DNA of 9,012 nucleotides, from the NCBI GenBank assembly GCA_964358485.1, contig CAYHPY010000131.1:1-9012 (forward strand), read 5' to 3'. The stretch is from CAYHPY01 sp964358485. Lineage in GTDB: Bacteria; Elusimicrobiota; Elusimicrobia; UBA1565; UBA9628. Under the pieces are notes generated by a model. That model saw only the letters and a program-made list of their open reading frames with translations, made no database searches and was not told where the DNA came from. Position numbers and translations under genes: made by a program. Below, piece by piece: positions 1 to 4,925 of the stretch (position 1 is its first letter; each line of letters begins with the position of its first letter).

Positions 1-219
1 CCTCCAGAGCCTCCCCCCGCTCCGCCTCCGGCCCCCGTCCCCGCCCCGGCTTACCCGCCGGAGGGGATTGAACGCCCCCGTTCCCCGAACGAGCCCGCGC
101 CTTTTTACGAGATTTTCTCGGAGCTGGATTCCTTCGAGTTCCGGGACCTCCTCCCGGCGGAGGATTTCATCCCGCCCGCGGGCTACGAGCGCCGCGAAAT
201 CGGTATAATGGCGAAATGA
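1..219 (+). CDS. C-terminal end of an unrecognised proline-rich protein (5' truncated)
   Basis: Frame 1 is open from the window edge for 72 codons and stops at TGA 217-219. The first ~20 residues are almost only Pro, Ala and Glu (PPEPPPAPPPAP and similar), which looks like a flexible linker. An acidic and aromatic tail follows (FYEIFSELDSFEFRDLLP, ending EIGIMAK). No start codon lies in the window, so the main part of the protein is upstream and no family can be assigned. Its stop overlaps the ATG of the AMP nucleosidase gene (ATGA, 216-219), the usual geometry of translationally coupled genes, so it is probably the preceding gene of the same operon. The codon choice and the coupled overlap support real coding. 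The function is unknown; the tail could be a docking peptide after a disordered linker, but that is inference. Confidence 0.6.
   Translation, partial: PPEPPPAPPPAPVPAPAYPPEGIERPRSPNEPAPFYEIFSELDSFEFRDLLPAEDFIPPAGYERREIGIMAK
204..209 (+). promoter_or_regulatory. Possible -10 hexamer TATAAT before the AMP nucleosidase gene
   Basis: A perfect TATAAT ends 6 bases before ATG 216. The usual 7-base offset puts transcription initiation exactly on the A of the start codon, giving a leaderless mRNA. No -35 resembling TTGACA is visible at normal spacing. The hexamer lies within the coding end of the upstream gene (Gly-Ile-Met codons), so it could be chance. It is listed because the same geometry recurs at uppP, vapB and the HIU hydrolase gene. 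Confidence 0.35.
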
Positions 220-1034
220 CCGAGAAGCTCTCCCAGGAATCCCTCGACGAGATCGACCAGTTCACCCGCGACCGCGTGGGCCTGAGCACCCTGGAGCGCT
301 ACACGGGCTCAGAGGCCTCGGAGTTCCAGCCCTACATCCTGCTCACCAACTTCAAGGCCTACGTCTATACCTTCGCCAAGGAGGCCGGCCAGCCGGTCCG
401 CAAGGGCTCGGTGATGCGCGCCTGCCACGACCCCAAGCAGAGGACCTCGATCATCGACTTCAGCGTGGGCTCCCCGACGGCGGCCCTCGTGGTGGAACTG
501 CTCTCCTTCATCAAGCCGAAGGCGGTCCTCATGCTGGGCATGTGCGGGGGCCTGCGCGACAAGTACGAGGTCGGGGATTTCTTCAACCCCGTCGCCGCCG
601 TCCGCGAGGAGGGCACCTCCAACGCCTATATGCCGCCCCAAGTCCCCGCCCTGAGCTCGTTCGTGATCCAGCGCTTCGTCTGCGAGGAATTGGACGACCG
701 GGAAATCCCGTACCACAACGGGGTCATACACACCACCAACGTCCGCTTCTGGGAGTTCAACGAGGATTTCAAGAAGACCTTGGCCGCCGAAAAGGTCCAG
801 GCCATCGACATGGAATGCGCCACCCTCTTCACGGTGGGCTATTCCCGCATGGTGCCCGTGGGCGCCCTGATGCTCATCTCCGACCTTCCCCTGAAAAAGG
901 GCGGGATTAAAACCGCCTCCAGCGCCAAACTGGTGTTCGAAAAGCACACCAGCCGCCACATCACCGTGGGCATGGCGGTCCTCCAGCGGGCCCGGCGCGT
1001 GGAATCCGAAGGCGGCCTCCAGTACAAATTCTGA
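216..1034 (+). CDS. AMP nucleosidase, short form (PNP/UDP phosphorylase superfamily)
   Basis: This 272-residue protein resembles the ~260-residue AMP nucleosidases annotated in Bacteroidetes rather than the ~480-residue E. coli Amn. The reaction is AMP + H2O to adenine + ribose 5-phosphate, in the cytosol. Recognisable blocks run in order: YILLTNF (40-46), PKAVLMLGMCGGL (101-113) with the glycine-rich nucleoside phosphorylase-fold motif, EEGTSNAYMPPQVPAL (131-146), HTTNVRFWE (172-180), AIDMECATLF (196-205) with the Met-Glu pair that contacts ribose in this superfamily, and LISDLP (220-225) with the base-binding Asp. The start at 216 overlaps the upstream stop by ATGA, and the stop TGA 1032-1034 shares one base with the xdhC ATG. 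With ureide genes nearby, the enzyme may feed adenylate into purine degradation, or it may salvage adenine. The family is secure; the substrate (AMP rather than another nucleotide) is inferred from family resemblance. Confidence 0.85.
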   Translation: MTEKLSQESLDEIDQFTRDRVGLSTLERYTGSEASEFQPYILLTNFKAYVYTFAKEAGQPVRKGSVMRACHDPKQRTSIIDFSVGSPTAALVVELLSFIKPKAVLMLGMCGGLRDKYEVGDFFNPVAAVREEGTSNAYMPPQVPALSSFVIQRFVCEELDDREIPYHNGVIHTTNVRFWEFNEDFKKTLAAEKVQAIDMECATLFTVGYSRMVPVGALMLISDLPLKKGGIKTASSAKLVFEKHTSRHITVGMAVLQRARRVESEGGLQYKF

Positions 1035-1840
1035 TGGATTCCCCGGCGCCCCGGCTCGATTTTTCCCCGTCGCTCCCGCGGCCCGCGGTGTGCTGCACGA
1101 TCGTCAAGGTGACCGGAAGCCACCCCCAGGAAATCGGCGCCCGCATGTGGGTGACCGCCGGGAATTTTTTAGGGACTTTGGGCGGGGGCGAATTCGAACG
1201 GCGCGTCCTGGAGGAGGCCCGCGCCCTGCTGGCCGAGCCCGGGGCCGGCCGCGTCAAGGAATATGTCCTGTGCCGCGCCCTCGGGCAATGCTGCGGGGGC
1301 CGGGCCGAGGTCTTCTTCGAAGTGGCCGCCCGCCGCAAGGCCGCGCACCTCTTCGGCGGGGGCCACGTGGGGCGCGCCTTGGCCGAGGTTCTTTCGGGAC
1401 TTCCCTTCGACGTCCACGTCGTCGATCCCCGCCCGCGCTGGGGCGACCAGGAAGGCCTGCCCGCCGACGCCGTGGCCCACCGGACCGACCCGCTGGCCTA
1501 CGCCGCGGCCCGTGTGTGGTCGGCCGAGGACGCGGCCTGCGTCTTCACCCACAGCCATGAGCTGGACCTGGAGCTGGTGCGGCGCCTTTTGCCCACCCGC
1601 GCGGGTTACTTGGGCCTGATCGGCTCCGAGCACAAGGCCGAGGTGTTCCGGGCGCGGCTCCAGGGCCTTCCCGGGGGCGAGGAATTGGTCCGCCTGTGGG
1701 ACGAGCGCCTGCATTGCCCGATCGGGGCCGGGGAGCGCTTGCCCGGGAAAAACCCCAAGGCCATCGCCATTTCCATCGCCCAGGAACTGCTCCAGATTTG
1801 GGCGTCGGCGCCGGCGGGCTCGGAAAAGGCCCGGGCTTAG
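1034..1840 (+). CDS. xdhC: XdhC-type molybdenum cofactor insertion protein for xanthine dehydrogenase
   Basis: This 268-residue protein has both XdhC/CoxI domains. The N-terminal part carries TIVKVTGSHPQEIGARMWV (22-40) and GTLGGGEFE (47-55), followed by the cysteine-containing GQCCGG (84-89). The C-terminal Rossmann part carries HLFGGGHVGRAL (105-116), VVDPR (129-133), THSHELD (172-178), YLGLIGS (192-198), the RLHCPIG block (225-231) and KNPKAIAISIAQELL (239-253). In characterised members XdhC binds molybdenum cofactor, promotes its sulfuration by a cysteine desulfurase and delivers it to xanthine dehydrogenase. The start ATG shares a base with the preceding stop (TGATG) and has no visible Shine-Dalgarno, so it is probably translated by coupling. 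No xanthine dehydrogenase subunits are in the window; they are probably encoded elsewhere. The stop codon interleaves with that of the convergent radical SAM gene, with no terminator between. Confidence 0.9.
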   Translation: MDSPAPRLDFSPSLPRPAVCCTIVKVTGSHPQEIGARMWVTAGNFLGTLGGGEFERRVLEEARALLAEPGAGRVKEYVLCRALGQCCGGRAEVFFEVAARRKAAHLFGGGHVGRALAEVLSGLPFDVHVVDPRPRWGDQEGLPADAVAHRTDPLAYAAARVWSAEDAACVFTHSHELDLELVRRLLPTRAGYLGLIGSEHKAEVFRARLQGLPGGEELVRLWDERLHCPIGAGERLPGKNPKAIAISIAQELLQIWASAPAGSEKARA

Positions 1841-3393
1841 CTTTCGACGGCCGCGGGCGCGGCCGGCTTGGCGGCGGGCAGGGAGTCCCCCAAGGCGCGC
1901 CGCTTCCACATGTCCAAGACCCTCTGCTCGAAGACCGTGTCGCTCTTGTCATCCCGGAAATTGCGGAGGGTGCGCAGCAGGCGCCAGGGCCGGGAGAGGT
2001 AGGTCAGGGCGTAGAACACGCTCATGCCGAACACGCGGTAGAAGTTGAGCTCCCGCGCGCCGACGTTCTCGCAGTAGTCGCTGGTCACGCTCATGTCCAT
2101 GTAGCAGGCCAGCGAGAAATAGTAGTCCTCGTCCATCTCCCCGATGCGGCCCTTGGCGCGCAGGTTCTTGAAGAGCTCCGAGCCGGGATAAGGCGTGAAA
2201 AGGACCAGGGGGCAGTCATCGACGCCCGCCAGCGCCGCCTTCCAGACGAAGAACAGGCTCCGGAACACGTCCATCCGGGTCTCGTCCGGGAAACCGATGA
2301 TCATGTTGCACTTGACGCTGATGCCCTGCTTCTTGGCCTCGCGCATGGACTTGACCAGGCGCCCGAGCTTGACGCGCTTCTTGACCGCCTGCAAGGTCCG
2401 CTCCGAACCCGACTCGGGGGCGTAGGTCAGGTTGACGCAGCCGGTCTCGGAGAGCTCCTTCAAGACCTCCGCGTCCAGGGCCTCCGACCGGGTTCCGGAG
2501 GGAAGCTGCCAGGTGAACTTCATGCTCCGGCGCTTGATCTCGCCGGTAAAAGACATGATCCAGTCCTTGCGGACGATGGCGGTCAGGTCGTAAAAGTCGA
2601 TATTGGTGGCGCCGTAGTCCCGCTGGTAGCGCGCCACCTCGTCCAAGACCTTGGAGGGAGTGCGCATGGCGTAGCGGGTGGTCCACATCTGGGGGCTGGA
2701 GCAGAAGGTGCACTGATACGGACAGCCCCGGGAGGCCAAGATCGGCATGCTCCGGCCGTGGTCCACCCCGTAGCCGAAGCCCGCGTCCAGATATTTTTCC
2801 ATCGGCCAAAGATCCCAGGCCGGAGCCGGGAGGGCGTCCACGTCCCGGATGCGGGGCCGCGGCGCCGTCGTCTTGACCGCGCCGCCGGAGCGGTAGGCCA
2901 CGGAGGACACGCTCTCCAGGGAACGCCGCCCCTCGAGGTACTCCGCGAAATCGACGATGATCTCGTCGCCCTCCCCGAGGCCGACGCAGGTCACGGGCGG
3001 GCAGGTTTTTAAAATGGAATCGTAGGCGGCGGTGGGATGCTCGCCCCCCAGGATGACGGGCAGGCCCGGAAAACGCCGGCCGAGCTCGATGAGCATGCGG
3101 TGGTGGTGCGGCCAGCCCAGGGAGAACATGTAGGACAGGCCCACCGCGTCGGTGTCCGGATCGATGCGCTCCAAGACCTCCGGAATGCTCAGGCCCTGAT
3201 ACAGGAGACCCGGATGGGCCGTCGGTCCCATCTGGCCCACATCCTCGGCCAAAGCGTCGATGACCTGGACCCGGTGGCCCGCTTCGCGCAAAGAGGCGGC
3301 GACATAGGCCAGGCCGATGGGCGGCACCACGGCGATGGAATAGCCGCGACGCGAGGCCACCGTGGGGGGCCGGATTAAAGTGATTTTCGCCAT
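1837..3393 (-). CDS. B12-binding-domain radical SAM protein, substrate unknown
   Basis: This 518-residue protein has the layout of cobalamin-dependent radical SAM enzymes. Residues ~1-155 form a B12-binding-like Rossmann domain: ITLIRPP (4-10), PPIGLAYVAASLREAGHRVQVIDA (24-47), VILGGEHPT (113-121) and GEGDE (140-144). The classical DxHxxG cobalamin-ligand motif is not obvious, as in several relatives. The radical SAM core starts with SRGCPYQCTFCSS, where Cys224, Cys228 and Cys231 form the CxxxCxxC [4Fe-4S] motif, and continues through NIDFYDLTA, LTYAPESGSERTL, KCNMIIGFPDET and FTPYPGSEL. The C-terminal ~90 residues are rich in aromatic and basic residues (FYALTYLSRPWRLLRTLRNF) and may sit at a membrane, which is inference. 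Relatives methylate or rearrange unactivated carbons (BchE, HpnP). Nothing here fixes the substrate. It follows uppP on the same strand by 37 bp but has its own strong promoter-like sequence. Confidence 0.85.
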   Translation of the reverse strand: MAKITLIRPPTVASRRGYSIAVVPPIGLAYVAASLREAGHRVQVIDALAEDVGQMGPTAHPGLLYQGLSIPEVLERIDPDTDAVGLSYMFSLGWPHHHRMLIELGRRFPGLPVILGGEHPTAAYDSILKTCPPVTCVGLGEGDEIIVDFAEYLEGRRSLESVSSVAYRSGGAVKTTAPRPRIRDVDALPAPAWDLWPMEKYLDAGFGYGVDHGRSMPILASRGCPYQCTFCSSPQMWTTRYAMRTPSKVLDEVARYQRDYGATNIDFYDLTAIVRKDWIMSFTGEIKRRSMKFTWQLPSGTRSEALDAEVLKELSETGCVNLTYAPESGSERTLQAVKKRVKLGRLVKSMREAKKQGISVKCNMIIGFPDETRMDVFRSLFFVWKAALAGVDDCPLVLFTPYPGSELFKNLRAKGRIGEMDEDYYFSLACYMDMSVTSDYCENVGARELNFYRVFGMSVFYALTYLSRPWRLLRTLRNFRDDKSDTVFEQRVLDMWKRRALGDSLPAAKPAAPAAVES

Positions 3394-3405
3394 CGAATCC
3401 TTCTT

Positions 3406-3434
3406 ATTTTAACCCGGAAGGTTCCGGGCGTCAA
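3406..3434 (-). promoter_or_regulatory. Sigma-70-type promoter of the radical SAM gene with a dyad in its spacer
   Basis: Reading the minus strand, TTGACG (3434-3429, 5/6 match to -35) is followed after exactly 17 bp by TAAAAT (3411-3406, 5/6 match to -10). The -35 overlaps the stop codon of uppP. The predicted start is near 3399, leaving a leader of only about 6 bases before ATG 3393. An AAGGA that could serve as a ribosome-binding site (3404-3400) lies at or just before the predicted +1, so it may not be in the transcript. Sixteen of the 17 spacer bases form a perfect inverted repeat, listed separately. Confidence 0.6.
3413..3428. repeat. Perfect 16-bp inverted repeat between uppP and the radical SAM gene
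   Basis: CCCGGAA-GG-TTCCGGG is a perfect 7-bp dyad around a 2-bp centre. It sits between the -35 and -10 hexamers of the radical SAM promoter. It could be an operator. As RNA it could form a small hairpin after uppP, but the following TTAAAATAAG is a poor U-tract, so a terminator role is less likely. Confidence 0.5.
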
Positions 3435-4228
3435 AGGCCCTTTGGCCCACTCAGATATAGGACCCCGAGACAGGCCAGACCGAGGAGGACCCGGTAGACC
3501 GCGAAGGGCTGGAGGCTGCGGCGGGCGGTGAAGCGTAAAAGGAAAGCGATGGCGGCGTAGCCCGAAAGCGCCGAGACCGCGATGCCCACCCAAAAGGGCC
3601 CCCCGAAAGAGGTCCCGGCCAAGTCCCTTAGTTTCAGGGCCCCGGCCGCGAAGACGATGGGCGTGGAAAGCAGAAACGAAAATCGCGCCGCCTCCTCGCG
3701 CTTGAGCCCCAGGAGAAGCCCGGTGGTGATCGTGATGCCCGAGCGGGACACCCCCGGAATCAGGGCCAGAGCCTGGGCGCAGCCGATGAACAGGCAATTT
3801 CGCATGGTCAGGCCCTCGCGGCCCAGGGTCTTGGCGCCGGAACGGTCCGCCCAGCCCATCAGCACGCCGAAGACGATCAAGGCCGCCGCGGTGCGGGCCG
3901 GAAGGCCGAAGGCCGCCTCGGCGTAATCTTCCAACAACAGGCCGGCGAAACCCGCGGGCGCCGTGGCCCAAAAGATGCGCCAAAACAGGCCCTTGTCCTC
4001 CTCGGTCCCCCTCCCGGCCGCGCCCGCTAGGAGGTTGAGCCAATCCTTCCAGAAAAACGCGGCCAGGGCCAGCAAGGTCCCCCAATGCAGGGCGATGTCG
4101 TAGGCCAGGCCCTGGTAGTTCCAGCCGGCCAGCCAGGGAACGAGCTTGAGGTGAGCCGAACTCGACACGGGAAGGAACTCCGTCATTCCCTGGACAAAGC
4201 CCAGGATGGCCGCCTCGCCGTAGGACAT
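3431..4228 (-). CDS. uppP: Undecaprenyl-diphosphatase UppP (BacA family)
   Basis: This 265-residue polytopic membrane protein has the usual length of UppP. It dephosphorylates undecaprenyl diphosphate to the monophosphate lipid carrier used for peptidoglycan and other envelope polymers; overexpression in other bacteria gives bacitracin resistance. Both family signatures are present: GFVQGMTEFLPVSSSAHL (10-27), containing the catalytic Glu region and the serine cluster, and IPGVSRSGITITTGL (157-171), the PGxSRSxxT motif. Several hydrophobic stretches separate them. ATG 4228 gives the standard MSYGEAAILGFVQG beginning. No Shine-Dalgarno is visible; a -10-like hexamer lies 6 bases upstream. The gene is divergent from the MocA-like gene across 74 bp and shows no functional link to the purine genes, so its position here is probably incidental. 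Confidence 0.95.
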   Translation of the reverse strand: MSYGEAAILGFVQGMTEFLPVSSSAHLKLVPWLAGWNYQGLAYDIALHWGTLLALAAFFWKDWLNLLAGAAGRGTEEDKGLFWRIFWATAPAGFAGLLLEDYAEAAFGLPARTAAALIVFGVLMGWADRSGAKTLGREGLTMRNCLFIGCAQALALIPGVSRSGITITTGLLLGLKREEAARFSFLLSTPIVFAAGALKLRDLAGTSFGGPFWVGIAVSALSGYAAIAFLLRFTARRSLQPFAVYRVLLGLACLGVLYLSGPKGL

Positions 4229-4234
4229 GCGCAG

Positions 4235-4243
4235 ACGATAACA
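4235..4243 (-). promoter_or_regulatory. Extended -10 element (TGT-TATCGT) of uppP
   Basis: On the minus strand TATCGT (4240-4235, 4/6) is preceded by TGT, the extended -10 TGn pattern. The predicted +1 falls on 4228, the A of the uppP start codon, so a leaderless transcript is possible. No convincing -35 was found, which is tolerable for an extended -10 promoter. Confidence 0.4.
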
Positions 4244-4264
4244 ATTCGGCCCCCGGCGCTTCCA

Positions 4265-4274
4265 ACCGGCCGGT
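4265..4274. repeat. 10-bp perfect palindrome in the uppP / mocA-like divergent region
   Basis: ACCGGCCGGT is a perfect palindrome in the 74-bp divergent intergenic region. It spans about -33 to -24 of the predicted rightward promoter and lies just upstream of -35 for the leftward one. It could be a shared regulator site. Short GC palindromes are frequent in GC-rich DNA, so confidence is low. Confidence 0.25.
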
Positions 4275-4285
4275 GATTTCTAAGG

Positions 4286-4291
4286 TATAAT
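4286..4291 (+). promoter_or_regulatory. -10 hexamer TATAAT of the MocA-like gene
   Basis: A perfect TATAAT in the non-coding divergent region ends 11 bases before ATG 4303. The predicted +1 near 4298 leaves about 5 leader bases and no room for a Shine-Dalgarno. No -35 match was found at 15-19 bp spacing. Confidence 0.5.
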
Positions 4292-4302
4292 CCGCAAATC
4301 CG

Positions 4303-4866
4303 ATGAGAAACTTTCACTCCCTCCTCCTGGCCGCCGGGAAAGGAACCCGGGCGGGGGGTCCAAAGATCTGGCGCGACCAGGGCGGGCGCACGATGATCGA
4401 GCGCCAGCTGGATTTTCTCCTGCATTTGTTCGTCCCCGAGAATGTCGTTGTCTCCGTTCAACAGGACTGGCTCACGCGCTGCCGCCAGGTCAATCCGCAT
4501 GTTCGTTGGACGGCGGTGGACCCCTCCGCCAGCCCCTTGGCGTCCTTGCAGGAATTACTCAAAGCCCTGCCCCCCGGGCAGGGCTTTTTTCTCCACCACA
4601 TCGACATGCCGGTCTTCGACCGGGAGGTCTTCGCGGCGCTCGCCCGTGCCGCCTCCCAGGACGCCGCCGCGGGGGCCGCAGTCCCGGTTCATGGAGGACG
4701 CCGGGGCCACCCGGTTTTCATCAAGGCGGCGGAGGTTTCCTCCGTCCTGCGGCTCGATCCCGCCAGGGACAGGCTGGACCATTGGTTGCGGACCAGGAAA
4801 GCGGTGGAGGTCGAAGTGGCGTTTGCCGGAATTCACGAGAATTTAAATAATGCTGAAAATATATAG
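4303..4866 (+). CDS. MocA/MobA-like NTP transferase, probable molybdenum cofactor nucleotidyltransferase
   Basis: This 187-residue protein of the NTP_transf_3 fold is typical in size for MocA, MobA and PucB. The N-terminal nucleotide-binding signature LLLAAGKGTRAGGPK is at 7-21, with the expected LAAGxGxRxGxPK spacing. A metal-binding Asp lies in HHIDMP (98-103, Asp101), and HGGRRGHPVFI (130-140) matches the G-x-RGHPV block of MocA-like enzymes. MocA joins CTP to molybdopterin and MobA joins GTP; PucB of Bacillus purine catabolism is a relative. With xdhC and the ureide genes nearby, a role in making the xanthine dehydrogenase cofactor is the best guess, but the nucleotide cannot be read from the sequence. 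Start ATG 4303 follows TATAAT closely with no Shine-Dalgarno. Codons 87-96 encode a perfect terminator-like hairpin plus T6, and the last codons contain one copy of a 12-bp direct repeat. Confidence 0.75.
   Translation: MRNFHSLLLAAGKGTRAGGPKIWRDQGGRTMIERQLDFLLHLFVPENVVVSVQQDWLTRCRQVNPHVRWTAVDPSASPLASLQELLKALPPGQGFFLHHIDMPVFDREVFAALARAASQDAAAGAAVPVHGGRRGHPVFIKAAEVSSVLRLDPARDRLDHWLRTRKAVEVEVAFAGIHENLNNAENI
4561..4590 (+). terminator. Intrinsic-terminator-like hairpin inside the MocA-like coding region
   Basis: AAAGCCCTGCCC (4561-4572) and GGGCAGGGCTTT (4576-4587) are perfect reverse complements separated by CCC, and a run of six Ts covers 4585-4590. This is a textbook rho-independent terminator in the sense direction, yet it lies in mid-gene (codons for KALPPGQGFF). 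Translating ribosomes would normally prevent it from folding, so it could act only when translation fails. Structure certain; activity inferred. Confidence 0.55.
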
Positions 4867-4907
4867 ATCCGAACTCGCCGCCCGGCGAGTTCACTTGCTG
4901 AAAATAT
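4851..4907 (+). repeat. 12-bp direct repeats flanking a 10-bp hairpin upstream of allantoinase
   Basis: TGCTGAAAATAT occurs at 4851-4862, overlapping the last codons of the MocA-like gene, and again at 4896-4907. The copies are 45 bp apart. Between them is a perfect hairpin, GAACTCGCCG (4871-4880) with CGGCGAGTTC (4883-4892). The downstream copy is part of a second small dyad, GCTGA-AAATA-TCAGC (4897-4911), followed by GC and T5 (4914-4918), which is terminator-like but weak. The block fills the gap before allB. It may be a small mobile or regulatory element, a processed 3' end, or a leader control region. Confidence 0.6.
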
Positions 4908-4925
4908 CAGCGCTTTTTGGGAATC

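Noticed and set aside
174..183. Palindrome GCCCGCGGGC upstream of the AMP nucleosidase gene
   Set aside because: It is in coding sequence and is the sort of GC palindrome expected by chance at this base composition.
1696..3012. Long plus-strand open frame opposite the radical SAM gene
   Set aside because: It is the antisense shadow of a well-supported gene with conserved motifs; high GC keeps opposite frames open. The protein is low-complexity Gly/Ala/His/Asp and matches no family.
3413..3428. Terminator for uppP
   Set aside because: The stem is perfect but the loop would be tiny and the following TTAAAATAAG is not a U-tract. Its position in a promoter spacer fits an operator better.
3375..4265. 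Alternative minus-strand frame of 296 codons over uppP
   Set aside because: It is out of frame with UppP, which has both signature motifs; the product is Gly/Arg/Pro-rich shadow sequence.
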